DNA from: Acinetobacter sp. NIPH 2100
Lineage (GTDB): Bacteria > Pseudomonadota > Gammaproteobacteria > Pseudomonadales > Moraxellaceae
Assembly (NCBI RefSeq): GCF_000369805.1
Contig: NZ_KB850224.1
Span: forward strand, 310,001 to 374,000
Reading direction: 5' to 3'
DNA length: 64,000 bases
Below are positions 49,839 through 58,857 of this stretch, in pieces (position 1 is the first letter of the stretch; each line of letters opens with the position of its first letter). The translations under genes were made by a program, and so were the position numbers. A model generated the notes under the pieces. The model saw only the letters and a list, made by a program, of their open reading frames with translations. It was not told the origin of the DNA and made no database searches.

Positions 49839-50324
49839 CTAAGCACTGGCTTTGGGCTTTTTCCGACGAATATACAGAACCTTCTCAACTTCTGCGATTC
49901 GTGTTCCCGCATCATCCACAATATTTAAGGTGTAATGACGTAAAACAGGTTCATGATTTTCTGCCAGTCGTTTAATCTCTGTGATTTCATTGGCGCTGAG
50001 CTGAATCTCTGCATACACGGTATTACGACCAGGTGATAGAAAATTAATGGTGGCACTTTTGTCCCAGACAATATATTTATGCCCCAAATGATGAATCAAA
50101 ATCAGCATATAAAAAGGGTCGACCATTGAATAAAGACTACCACCAAAATGTGTTCCTACAATATTGCGATTGCGTCTGGTCAGTGGCATTTTGACTCGAA
50201 TGTAATAATCATCTAGATCAATGGTTTCAATCTCAATGCCTGCACCACGATAAGGTGAATAATGGTTGAGCATAAATTTCGATATCGCGGGAATGGTTCG
50301 AATTTTTTTGAAAAAGTCTTTCAT
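49839..50324 (-). CDS. DUF4442 hotdog-fold protein
   Basis: A 161-residue protein of the DUF4442 family, a branch of the hotdog thioesterase-like fold. TRRNRNIVGTHFGGSLYSMVDPFYMLIL is the family core, followed by VWDKSATINFLSPGRNTVYAE. The ATG at 50324 is preferred over an in-frame TTG at 50345. No substrate is known. It is convergent with the lipoprotein gene. Confidence 0.85.
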   Translation of the reverse strand: MKDFFKKIRTIPAISKFMLNHYSPYRGAGIEIETIDLDDYYIRVKMPLTRRNRNIVGTHFGGSLYSMVDPFYMLILIHHLGHKYIVWDKSATINFLSPGRNTVYAEIQLSANEITEIKRLAENHEPVLRHYTLNIVDDAGTRIAEVEKVLYIRRKKPKASA

Positions 50325-50438
50325 GGTCAATTTTTTTTCTTGCAACTCTATTCATACTCCATAAGTATCATTTTTATTGCATCGCTGGCAATGGCTGTTT
50401 TATGACCAAGCCGATAGAAAACAAAATGGGAAAGAATT

Positions 50439-51314
50439 ATGCAAGCACAAGTAAAAACAGTAACGACGTCTGATCAGCAAACGCTTTGTGTCAAAACATG
50501 GGGTGATGAGAAAAAAACACCTTTGGTGTTAGTGCACGGCTATCCTGATAACCAGGAAGTGTGGGAACCCATCATTGAAAAACTTGTCAATGATTACTAT
50601 GTGGTGACTTATGATGTGCGTGGTGCAGGTTTGTCTTCGATTCCTAAACGCATCAAAGATTACCGTTTGCCACGTTTGTCATTGGACCTGCAAGAAGTGG
50701 TTGATGCCGTGATCCCAGGTCGTAACTTTCACATGGCAGCGCACGATTGGGGTTCTTTACAGTCATGGGAATCAGCGACTGAACCAAAATTAAAAGGCCG
50801 TTTATTGTCTTATACGACGATTTCAGGTCCTTGTTTGGATCATGCTTCTTTATATCTGCGTGAAAAATTTAAATCTGCACCAAGCAATGTACTGAAAATG
50901 CTAACCAAATCTTGGTATATCGGTGCTTTCCATTTACCTTTCGTTGCGCCAACGGTATGGACATTCTTTAGCCCTGAAAAATGGGGCAAGATTTTAAGTG
51001 GTTTGGAAAAGAAGAAAAATTTACCTTTAAATGCCAATATTGTGGCGGATGGTAAATACGGCATTAATTTGTATCGTGCCAATTTTATTCCCTCTTTAAC
51101 TCAGCCTCGCCAACGCTATGCGCAATGTCCTGTACAAGCGATCGTATTACAGCGCGATGCTTTTGTCAGTACTGAGTACATTACTGAATCTATGCCAAAA
51201 TGGGTGGAAAAATTTGAGTATGTTGAACTCGATGCCAACCATTGGGCGGTATTGAGCCAACCAGAAAAAATTGCTGAACTGATCCGTCAATTCGTGCAAC
51301 GTCAAGCTGCTTAA
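50439..51314 (+). CDS. Alpha/beta hydrolase, epoxide-hydrolase-like
   Basis: A 291-residue enzyme. The oxyanion motif is HGYPDN (33-38) and the nucleophile elbow is AHDWGS with Asp103, the form seen in epoxide hydrolases and haloalkane dehalogenases. The late catalytic His is in DANHWAVLSQPE. No signal peptide. The start follows GGGAAAGAATT. Substrate cannot be assigned from sequence. Confidence 0.82.
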   Translation: MQAQVKTVTTSDQQTLCVKTWGDEKKTPLVLVHGYPDNQEVWEPIIEKLVNDYYVVTYDVRGAGLSSIPKRIKDYRLPRLSLDLQEVVDAVIPGRNFHMAAHDWGSLQSWESATEPKLKGRLLSYTTISGPCLDHASLYLREKFKSAPSNVLKMLTKSWYIGAFHLPFVAPTVWTFFSPEKWGKILSGLEKKKNLPLNANIVADGKYGINLYRANFIPSLTQPRQRYAQCPVQAIVLQRDAFVSTEYITESMPKWVEKFEYVELDANHWAVLSQPEKIAELIRQFVQRQAA

Positions 51315-51435
51315 GGCTTTAGTGGATTTATTAAGCTAAAAATCACTTAAGATTAGCGATAATACGGCGATATTTTCAGCTAGGTTTTAATGAATCTGCT
51401 AGAATATCGCCTTTTCTTTGCTCCTGAATTTGTTC

Positions 51436-52857
51436 ATGAATGCTGTCGTAATTGCGATTGCCGTGATGTTTATCCTGTCACTGGCACGAGTTTCTGTTGT
51501 TCTCACTTTGGTGATTTCAGCCATCATTGGGGGCTTGGTCGCTGGTCTAAGTCTTTCTCAAACTGTAGAAGCATTTAATGCTGGCTTAGGCGATGGCGCT
51601 GAAGTGGCGTTGGCTTATGCCGTATTAGGTGCATTTGCATTGGCACTTTCAAAGTCTGGATTACCCGATTTACTTGCCCATAAACTGATTGGTTTATTAG
51701 GCATGGAAGCAGGTAAAAATCAGCAGAAAAAGGTGAAATATCTCTTATTAACCATTCTATTGATCGCTGCCATTTTCTCTCAAAATCTGATTCCAGTGCA
51801 TATTGCTTTTATTCCAGTTCTGGTTCCACCTTTATTAAAAGTGATGAACCACTTGAAGTTGGATCGTCGTGCGGCGGCATGTGTCATGACCTTGGGTCTT
51901 GTCGGAACCTATATTTTTCTACCGGTGGGCTTTGGTGCGATCTTCCTTGAACAGATTCTGATGGGCAATATCAACAAGATCGGTGCAGCGTATGGGCTAC
52001 ATGTTGAACGCGGCATGATGCCACTGGGTATGGCGATTCCTGTCTTAGGTATGGTGATCGGAACTTTGGTTGCGGTGTTTATTAGCTATCGTAAGCCGCG
52101 TATCTATGTTGATCGTTCAATAACGCCAGTCAAAACCATTGACCTAGACAAGCCGCTGAAAGTGACCACACAAGCAGAATATGATCTTAAAGCCGATGCT
52201 GAAGAACTCAAACAAGAAGCTGAGAATGTACCTTATATCTCCAAGAAGACCATGTTTATGGCTGTTCTTGCGATCGCTTTAACTTTGGTTGCACAGTTAT
52301 ATTCAGGTTCAATGATTCTCGGTGGTTTAGTTGGTTTTGCTGTTTTGTCCGCGTCAGGTATTTTTAAATGGCAAGATGCCGATGATGTATTTGTACAAGG
52401 TATGCGGATGATGGCACTGGTCGGCTTTATCATGATTTCTGCGGCAGGCTTTGCTTCAGTGATGACCCATACTGGCGACATTACTCATTTGGTCAATGGG
52501 GTGGTGCATATCATTGGTGATAACCATGCGTTAGCCGCTTTCTTGATGCTCTTTATCGGCTTATTTGTCACGATCGGTATTGGTTCATCTTTTTCGAGTG
52601 TACCTGTACTTGCAGTGATTTACGTCCCTTTATGCGTACAGTTTGGTTTTTCACCATTGGCAACGATTGCACTGATTGGTACCGCTGCGGCATTGGGTGA
52701 TGCTGGATCTCCTGCATCTGATTCGACTTTAGGACCAACAGCGGGTTTGGGTGTAGATGGTCAACACGATCACATTTGGGATACAGTTGTGCCGACATTT
52801 ATACATTTTAATATCCCATTGCTTATTTTTGGCTGGATTGCCGCAATGATTTTATAA
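51436..52857 (+). CDS. Na+/H+ antiporter family protein
   Basis: A 473-residue inner-membrane carrier with about eleven hydrophobic segments, of the NhaC/YuiF type. The C-terminal GDAGSPASDSTLGPTAGLGVDGQHDH and WDTVVPTFIHFNIPLLIFG are the family signature. A charged cytoplasmic loop lies at residues ~215-275 (VTTQAEYDLKADAEELKQEAEN). The ATG at 51436 is preferred over TTG 51418; neither has a clear ribosome site. Ion or amino acid substrate not certain. Confidence 0.82.
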   Translation: MNAVVIAIAVMFILSLARVSVVLTLVISAIIGGLVAGLSLSQTVEAFNAGLGDGAEVALAYAVLGAFALALSKSGLPDLLAHKLIGLLGMEAGKNQQKKVKYLLLTILLIAAIFSQNLIPVHIAFIPVLVPPLLKVMNHLKLDRRAAACVMTLGLVGTYIFLPVGFGAIFLEQILMGNINKIGAAYGLHVERGMMPLGMAIPVLGMVIGTLVAVFISYRKPRIYVDRSITPVKTIDLDKPLKVTTQAEYDLKADAEELKQEAENVPYISKKTMFMAVLAIALTLVAQLYSGSMILGGLVGFAVLSASGIFKWQDADDVFVQGMRMMALVGFIMISAAGFASVMTHTGDITHLVNGVVHIIGDNHALAAFLMLFIGLFVTIGIGSSFSSVPVLAVIYVPLCVQFGFSPLATIALIGTAAALGDAGSPASDSTLGPTAGLGVDGQHDHIWDTVVPTFIHFNIPLLIFGWIAAMIL

Positions 52858-52860
52858 TAC

Positions 52861-52886
52861 AAATGGCTCGTTAAGAGCCATTTTTT
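52861..52886 (+). terminator. Antiporter gene terminator
   Basis: AAATGGCTC/GAGCCATTT stem and six Ts. Confidence 0.9.
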
Positions 52887-52940
52887 ATGGCTGCTTATTT
52901 TAAGAATTAAAATATAAAAAATATCAGTATTTGACATTTT

Positions 52941-52969
52941 TTGTCTCTTTTTTAATCTGATTTTATAAT
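52941..52969 (+). promoter_or_regulatory. Putative promoter in the ompW upstream region
   Basis: TTGTCT (52941-52946), exactly 17 bases, TATAAT (52964-52969). If used, ompW would have a ~300-base 5' UTR. Confidence 0.5.
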
Positions 52970-53123
52970 GTGGTTTTAATATTAAGTTTTGTGTGATTAT
53001 ATTTTTAAATTCATCTAAATTTAATTTTTCTAAAAACTTTAATTGATATTTTGGAATACCTTATTCCGATGAAAATACTAGGTTTTATAGTGATTTAACT
53101 TGATTAAAATAGTCTGAATTAAT

Positions 53124-53224
53124 GGTTTTTACATATTTTAACAATTATATTTTATTAATATTCAATATATTACAAAATAGATTTAAAAGGTCGGAATTAA
53201 TAAGTATTGCATAATGTAAAAACC
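53124..53224 (+). other. Long-range inverted repeat in the A/T-rich ompW upstream region
   Basis: GGTTTTTACAT (53124-53134) and ATGTAAAAACC (53214-53224) are perfect 11-base complements 79 bases apart. The ~390-base region 52890-53274 is very A/T-rich and has no ORF. Confidence 0.5.
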
Positions 53225-53274
53225 CGTGCTTATTATGTTGAACAAGAACATAAATTGTTAAAGAGGTTGTTTAA

Positions 53275-53859
53275 ATGTTAAATAAAGTATTGGTTGTTGC
53301 ATTATTGGGGTTATCTTCAACTGCATTTGCAGGGGGCTTTCAAGTTAAAGTAGGTGCGAGTTTAATTGATCCAACTGCGGATGTAACTTTAGCGCCTGGT
53401 GCAACTGTAAAAGGGGATTATGAGTTTGCCTTTACACCATCAGTAGAATATTTCTTTGGTGAAACGCCATTCTCAGCTGAAATTTTATTGGCAACACCCG
53501 TGAAGCATGATGTTTTACTCAACGGTGAATCAGTTGCCAGTGTTCGTCATTTGCCACCAACAATTACCGCGAAATATAACTTTAAAAACTCAACTCGCTT
53601 CACGCCGTATATTGGTGTCGGTGGTACAGCATTCATCCCATGGCATGAAAAGGGTGTTGCGAAAGATGTAAAAGAAGCATTTGGTTTTGCCGGTCAGTTA
53701 GGCTTTAACTTCCAGCCAGCCGATGCGAAAAACTGGGGCGTTTATGTTGATGTGCGTTATGCAGACATCAGCCCAGAAGTGACCTTGGTTGATGGTACTA
53801 AATTTGATTTAGATCTCAATCCTGTGGTGTATACATTAGGCTATAGCTACAAATTCTAA
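53275..53859 (+). CDS. ompW: OmpW-family outer membrane protein
   Basis: A 194-residue eight-stranded beta-barrel. Signal peptide residues 1-~19 cut after AFA; mature start GGFQVKVGASLIDPTADV. Family marks: FTPSVEYFFGETPFSAEILLATPVKH, LPPTITAKYNF, RFTPYIGVGGTAF and the C-terminal LNPVVYTLGYSYKF ending in Phe. OmpW/AlkL proteins pass small hydrophobic compounds. RBS AGAGG upstream. Confidence 0.92.
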   Translation: MLNKVLVVALLGLSSTAFAGGFQVKVGASLIDPTADVTLAPGATVKGDYEFAFTPSVEYFFGETPFSAEILLATPVKHDVLLNGESVASVRHLPPTITAKYNFKNSTRFTPYIGVGGTAFIPWHEKGVAKDVKEAFGFAGQLGFNFQPADAKNWGVYVDVRYADISPEVTLVDGTKFDLDLNPVVYTLGYSYKF

Positions 53860-53876
53860 GTCGATGAAAGATTGAA

Positions 53877-53906
53877 GAACCTCACCTTGTGTGAGGTTTT
53901 TTCTTT
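53877..53906 (+). terminator. ompW terminator
   Basis: AACCTCAC/GTGAGGTT stem and T-run, after the ompW stop. Confidence 0.9.
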
Positions 53907-53991
53907 TTGCAATTTGAAATAAAACCGATACAGGCTTCAACACTTGAGTTTTGTATGCTGAGAAATAATCTTAAATAAAAGTGAATGATCC

Positions 53992-54345
53992 ATGATGAAA
54001 AAATTTATAAGTACAGCATTATTACTTACACCCTTATTGTTTTTGTCTCAGGCTCAGGCGGCGAGTTTCTCTTGCAAAGCGGCGAAGTTAAAAGCTGAAC
54101 AACAGATTTGTAATGAACGTAGCTTGAATGATGCCGATGTAAAACTGGCGACGACCTATCAAATTATATTGCATGCTTTACCGATGGGGGGACGCGATGC
54201 CGAGAAGGATCAACAGTTTAAGTGGTTAAAGCAACGTAACTCTTGTGGCGCAAATACACCTTGCTTGAAACGTGCCTATGCACAACGACAACAGCAACTT
54301 GATCAGCTGTTACAGACGCGTGTCTTGAGCCAAGGACCATTCTAA
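53992..54345 (+). CDS. LprI-like (DUF1311) periplasmic protein
   Basis: A 117-residue exported protein with a signal peptide (cleavage near AQA/ASF) and a Cys-rich domain of the DUF1311/lysozyme-inhibitor LprI type: SFSCKAAKLKAEQQICNERSLNDADVKLATTYQ, FKWLKQRNSCG and CLKRAYAQR. Four cysteines can form two disulfides. Lysozyme inhibition is known for some family members only. Single gene before htpG. Confidence 0.85.
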   Translation: MMKKFISTALLLTPLLFLSQAQAASFSCKAAKLKAEQQICNERSLNDADVKLATTYQIILHALPMGGRDAEKDQQFKWLKQRNSCGANTPCLKRAYAQRQQQLDQLLQTRVLSQGPF

Positions 54346-54459
54346 ATTTTATTTTTGTACGATTTTTAGCTGAAAAATAAAGCTGAAGGATTGAAAAATC
54401 CAAGATATACACCATTCATAAATCATTCCAAACATATAAGCACAGATAAGGAGTGATTT

Positions 54460-56379
54460 ATGAGTGAGCAGGTCGCAAAAAATTATAGTTTCCAAGCTGA
54501 GGTTGCGCAGTTATTACATTTAGTGACGCATTCACTGTATTCGAATCCTGAAATTTTTCTACGTGAATTGATTTCAAATGCATCAGATGCTTGTGATAAG
54601 TTGCGTTTTGAAGGGATTAACCATCCTGAATATTATGAAAATGATCCAGATCTACGTGTTCGCGTTAGTTTAGATAAAGACAATAAAACCTTAACCATTT
54701 CAGATAATGGTATTGGCCTGAGTCAACAAGAAGCCATTGATAACTTAGGTACCATTGCCAAATCTGGTACCAAAGACTTTATGTCGAAATTGACAGGTGA
54801 CCAAAAATCAGATGCCCAGTTAATTGGTCAGTTCGGCGTTGGCTTTTATTCAGGTTTTATTGTTGCTGATAAGATTACTGTTGAATCACGTCGTGCAGGT
54901 TCAGAGGCTGCTGAGGGTGTGCGTTGGATCAGTGGTGGTACGGGTGAGTTCGAAGTTCAAACGATTGAGAAAGCAACCCGTGGTACGGACATCATCTTGC
55001 ATTTACGTGATGATGCACTCGACTATTTAGAGTCGTGGAAAGTTAAACAAATCATTAATAAGTATTCGGACCACATTAGCTTGCCAATCGAAATGCAAAA
55101 AGAAGTGTGGCAAGAGGAAGACGTCGCTGAGGGTGAAGAGCCAAAAGGCGGTCAAATGGTCAAGACCGATGAGTGGGAAGCGATTAACTCTGCGAGTGCG
55201 TTATGGACACGTAACAAGAGTGAAATTAGCGATGAACAATACATCGAGTTCTATAAAAACTTAAGTCATGATTTTGCAGAGCCTTTGGCATGGGCACATA
55301 ACCGCGTCGAAGGCAGTACCGAATATACTCAGTTACTGTATATCCCAAGTCAGGCCAAGCAGGATCTATTTACCCGTGAAGCGAAAGCAGGTATCAAGCT
55401 GTATGTAAAACGTGTATTTATCTTGGATGAAGCCGATAATCTGATTCCAAATTACTTACGCTTTGTTCAAGGTGTGGTAGACAGCGCAGATTTACCATTG
55501 AACGTCAGTCGTGAACTTTTACAAGAAAGCCGCGATGTGAAGACCATTCGTGAAGGTAATGCACGCCGTGTGTTGACACTATTAGATGGTTTAGCAAAAT
55601 CGGAAGATGAGAAAGACCAAGAGAAATTTAAAACCTTCTATACCGAATTTGGTTCAGTGTTGAAAGAAGGTCTGGGCGAAGACACGGGCAATCGTGACCG
55701 TATCTTGAAGCTATTGCGTTATGCAACTTCTACTAATGATGAAATCAGTACTTCTTTTGCCGACTATAAGGCACGTATGAAAGAAGGGCAGAAAGCGATT
55801 TATTATGTGACTGCGGATAGTTTAACGGCTGCGAAAAACTCGCCACAACTTGAAGTCTTCAAGAAAAAGGGCATTGAAGTGTTGCTCATGGCGGACCGTG
55901 TGGATGAGTGGGCAATGAATTTTGTCTTTGAGTTCGATGGTACGCCATTACAAAACGTATCTAAAGGCGCAGTGGATCTAGGTGATCTACAGGATGCCGA
56001 AGAGAAAAAGGCTCTAGAGCAAGCAGCTGAGCAGTTTAAGCCTGTGGTGGATCGCTTAACGACATCGTTAAAAGACAAAACCAAAGAAGTGCGCGTAACG
56101 ACACGTTTGGTGGATTCACCAGCATGTTTGGTGACCAGCGAAGGTGAGCTTTCTCCACAACTGATCCGTATGCTGAAACAAGCAGGTCAGGCTGTGCCAG
56201 AAATCAAGCCGACTTTAGAGATCAACCCAGAACATCCATTGGTGAAAAAATTAGAAAGCTCAGCGCAGTTTGATGATTTGGCCAATGTGATCTTTGATCA
56301 GGCGGTGATTGCTGAAGGTGGCTTACCAGAAGATCCAGCAGCCTATGTAAAACGTATCAACAGCTTGTTATTGCAATAA
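54460..56379 (+). CDS. htpG: Molecular chaperone HtpG (Hsp90)
   Basis: A 639-residue cytoplasmic Hsp90. ATP-site GHKL motifs: [33 protein letters not shown] and [11 protein letters not shown]. The middle domain has [12 protein letters not shown] and [22 protein letters not shown] in front. A terminator follows; no heat-shock promoter was searched in detail. Confidence 0.98.
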   Translation: MSEQVAKNYSFQAEVAQLLHLVTHSLYSNPEIFLRELISNASDACDKLRFEGINHPEYYENDPDLRVRVSLDKDNKTLTISDNGIGLSQQEAIDNLGTIAKSGTKDFMSKLTGDQKSDAQLIGQFGVGFYSGFIVADKITVESRRAGSEAAEGVRWISGGTGEFEVQTIEKATRGTDIILHLRDDALDYLESWKVKQIINKYSDHISLPIEMQKEVWQEEDVAEGEEPKGGQMVKTDEWEAINSASALWTRNKSEISDEQYIEFYKNLSHDFAEPLAWAHNRVEGSTEYTQLLYIPSQAKQDLFTREAKAGIKLYVKRVFILDEADNLIPNYLRFVQGVVDSADLPLNVSRELLQESRDVKTIREGNARRVLTLLDGLAKSEDEKDQEKFKTFYTEFGSVLKEGLGEDTGNRDRILKLLRYATSTNDEISTSFADYKARMKEGQKAIYYVTADSLTAAKNSPQLEVFKKKGIEVLLMADRVDEWAMNFVFEFDGTPLQNVSKGAVDLGDLQDAEEKKALEQAAEQFKPVVDRLTTSLKDKTKEVRVTTRLVDSPACLVTSEGELSPQLIRMLKQAGQAVPEIKPTLEINPEHPLVKKLESSAQFDDLANVIFDQAVIAEGGLPEDPAAYVKRINSLLLQ

Positions 56380-56390
56380 GTGATTTGACC

Positions 56391-56421
56391 CAAAAACCTC
56401 TGCTTCGGTAGAGGTTTTTTA
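56391..56421. terminator. Bidirectional terminator after htpG
   Basis: AAAAACCTCT/AGAGGTTTTT stem around gcttcggt, between two convergent genes. Confidence 0.85.
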
Positions 56422-56469
56422 TTTGTATGGATAACTTTAAAGTTATCCACAGTTGTGTTGATCTTTTGC

Positions 56470-57357
56470 TCAGAAGTGGGCTTCAAAGCTCATCTGATAA
56501 CTAAAATGATTGTCCTGTTTATCCGTAGGAACATTTAAATAATTCAGATCATTTTGCATATACAGCCAGTTGCGCCAAATGGGTCGTTTCCATGAAAAAT
56601 ACGGTCCCCATTGATTGACACGCAGCTCTTTATTTTCATATTCCCCCTCACTGACGATGCCATAACTAAGATTGTCTTTGGATAACAAATGCAGTTTCTG
56701 AAAGGTGCGATTACGCCATGTATAGTCTTCATCTTGGGCTCTGGACAGATTGAATTGTGTCGATAGCAAGCTTTGCTGTTGAAATTTCTGCGTGAAATTG
56801 AAATTGGTTTCGGTGTAGTTTTTACTGCTTGAACCATAACGAAAGATTTGTGCAGTATCCAGATTCAGCCCTGAGGGTAGCAGCCATTGTTTCTTGGCAA
56901 GAAACTGCACATAAACATCCGTATTGGAATTTGAACCTAAGTCCAGATTATTGCTAAATGGCAACCAACTCGAAATGGTGCTCCAACTGGCACTCAGTGG
57001 ATTGAGCGTACTTATGTTTTTATGCGTCGTGTGTTTACTCGTTTTCCCCAGCTTTTTAAGTGCTTGAGGTTGTTGTGCGCGTAACCATAATGAGTCATCA
57101 CCAAAAACAGCCATCAATTCCTGACTCAATTGTGCATCACTCAGTTGATCGGAAAAATTTTCCTGGGCGAGCTCACAAGTGAGTGCATGTGTAGATCGGA
57201 GTCCATGAGGATAAGCATCCGTATTTTTATGCAGTGGCATCCGCATAAGATGCCTGCTGACAGGCAATAGCATTGGAAAGAAGGGGGTAAGGAGCTCACC
57301 GAGGCAAAGGCTGCCTATCACCAAAAAATATCCGGCCACAGCGTATCGTTGATACAT
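56470..57357 (-). CDS. Putative outer-membrane protein, barrel paralogue B
   Basis: A 295-residue protein of unknown function. It has an N-terminal hydrophobic segment (VAGYFLVIGSLCLGELL), a middle part with MAVFGDDSLWLRA, and a C-terminal half of alternating, aromatic-rich strands ending in Phe. It shares with the upstream neighbour (57491-58630) QIFRYGSS.KNY, WRNRTFQ, and VNQWGPYFSWKRPIW, so the two are paralogues. The ATG at 57357 is preferred over an in-frame TTG at 57378. A barrel is inferred from strand pattern and terminal Phe. Confidence 0.65.
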   Translation of the reverse strand: MYQRYAVAGYFLVIGSLCLGELLTPFFPMLLPVSRHLMRMPLHKNTDAYPHGLRSTHALTCELAQENFSDQLSDAQLSQELMAVFGDDSLWLRAQQPQALKKLGKTSKHTTHKNISTLNPLSASWSTISSWLPFSNNLDLGSNSNTDVYVQFLAKKQWLLPSGLNLDTAQIFRYGSSSKNYTETNFNFTQKFQQQSLLSTQFNLSRAQDEDYTWRNRTFQKLHLLSKDNLSYGIVSEGEYENKELRVNQWGPYFSWKRPIWRNWLYMQNDLNYLNVPTDKQDNHFSYQMSFEAHF

Positions 57358-57445
57358 GTTAAAGCGAAGAAAAATCAAAGAAAATAAGCATAGCAGTTTA
57401 AGCTTAATGCTTTATTTACGCGATTAAAAAAAATGAAATAAAAAA

Positions 57446-57469
57446 GCCCAATTACACATGCAATTGGGC
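57446..57469 (-). terminator. Terminator between the two barrel genes
   Basis: On the minus strand GCCCAATT/AATTGGGC, followed by six Ts, after the stop of paralogue A. The two barrel genes are thus probably separate transcripts. Confidence 0.8.
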
Positions 57470-57490
57470 ATCAGTCACGTCAATCAAACA

Positions 57491-58630
57491 TTAGAATAAA
57501 GTTTCCAAACGGACGAAAGTACTGACGAAATGATCATGGTTTTCACGATGGTCATTAAAATAATTGAGATCACCCTGTACATAGAACCATTCACGCCACA
57601 GTGGTTGTCGCCATGATACGAACGGCCCCCAACTATTTAAGCGCAGTTGATCATTGTTGTAGTAACCGCCCGTATAGATGCCATAATTGAAGTTGTTATG
57701 GGCAAAGAACTGATGCTGGCGGAAAGTACGGTTGTCCCAGAGTAGGTCATCATCCTGTTTATCCGCATAGGTCAGGCTGAACTGATTGGAGATAAAGGGT
57801 TGATTTGGGCGTGCATGAATCAACTCTAAATTAGTGCGCAGATAATTTTCACTTTTACTGCCATAACGATAAATTTGTTCTGCATTAAAACGGAAATCAT
57901 TGCGTAGATCCCAATGCTTCTCAGCTCTTAAACGGGCATAAATATCACTGCCTGAACGAATACCAATATCTGCATCGGTTTCAAAAGGGAGTTTTTTGGA
58001 GAAATTTGACCAACGTAAGGCTAAGGAACCATTACTGTCTCGGGTTTGTCTGGAGTCGAATTTTTTATTTGGGTCTTGATTGGGTTGATTATTGGTATTG
58101 GCGACATTATTTTTAAACTCATCATCGAGCGAGTCATCACCAAATACCACACTGACTTTTTTCTCTAAGGTCGGTAATTTAATTTTACCGCGAATACGAG
58201 GTTTAACCTCATAGCCATCATATTCATTCCAATAGTTATCTAGCATTACCCGAATGGTGGCCGAGGCTGGATTCTCAGGATCGACCTCACCAAACCAATC
58301 ATCAATCTTGACTGATGTATTGTCAGCCCATTCTCGAATGCGACGCTGTTTTTTGTCAAACCAGGTTTTATCTTCTGTTTCAGCAGTTGGGGGAACTGTA
58401 GATTGATCCGATTGTTCAGGAAAAATAGTCGGTGTCGCATCGACCCAACGTGGAATATAGTCCAGTGCGTTTTCCGAAGTATTTGTCACCGTTGAATTTG
58501 CAGCATTATTCGGCTGTTGATCCACTGTTTGAGTATTAGTTTCTGCCTTGGTCACACTGATCGTACCCATCGAAAGTGTTAACAAAGCAAAAAAGATACG
58601 TGTTGGTACCATTTGCTGTAAATTGTTCAT
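57491..58630 (-). CDS. Putative outer-membrane protein, barrel paralogue A
   Basis: A 379-residue protein. Signal peptide residues 1-~29 (cleavage after TKA), a Asn/Thr/Gln-rich linker, a basic helix around KKQRRIREWADNTSVKIDDW, a VVFGDDSLDDEFKNN segment, and a C-terminal ~180 residues of alternating strands with QIYRYGSKSENY, WDNRTFRQHQFF, LNSWGPFVSWRQPLW and final Phe. Same C-terminal architecture as paralogue B. I do not recognise a family. Location in the outer membrane is inferred. Confidence 0.7.
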   Translation of the reverse strand: MNNLQQMVPTRIFFALLTLSMGTISVTKAETNTQTVDQQPNNAANSTVTNTSENALDYIPRWVDATPTIFPEQSDQSTVPPTAETEDKTWFDKKQRRIREWADNTSVKIDDWFGEVDPENPASATIRVMLDNYWNEYDGYEVKPRIRGKIKLPTLEKKVSVVFGDDSLDDEFKNNVANTNNQPNQDPNKKFDSRQTRDSNGSLALRWSNFSKKLPFETDADIGIRSGSDIYARLRAEKHWDLRNDFRFNAEQIYRYGSKSENYLRTNLELIHARPNQPFISNQFSLTYADKQDDDLLWDNRTFRQHQFFAHNNFNYGIYTGGYYNNDQLRLNSWGPFVSWRQPLWREWFYVQGDLNYFNDHRENHDHFVSTFVRLETLF

Positions 58631-58737
58631 AATGAAGACTTATATATTGTTCTTATGTTAACTTTTGATGATTGAGGCCATAAAAGCAAGCACTGGACAC
58701 AAAAAGCAGCAATTTAACCAAGTAAAAATGCTAGAAA

Positions 58738-58857
58738 TCATAATGGTTTAGTGAAATACAGCTGCATTAGCTGATCCAAGTCCTTTTGGAAAAATTCAGC
58801 CAATACTCGAATGACAGCTTGAGACAGCGCATCTAAAGAATATGCAGTTGACTCAGT
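58738..58857 (-). pseudogene. In-frame 3' extension of the orphan gene
   Basis: After the TAA (58858-58860) the same frame runs through TESTAYSLDALSQAV and FFQKDLDQLMQLYFTKPL to a TGA. It reads as a plausible amphipathic helix, as expected for a former C-terminus lost by a nonsense change. A chance open stretch of 39 codons cannot be ruled out. Confidence 0.4.

Noticed and set aside
51390..51578. 62-codon frame overlapping the antiporter start
   Set aside because: It overlaps the antiporter in another frame, and the antiporter product has a clear family signature while this does not.
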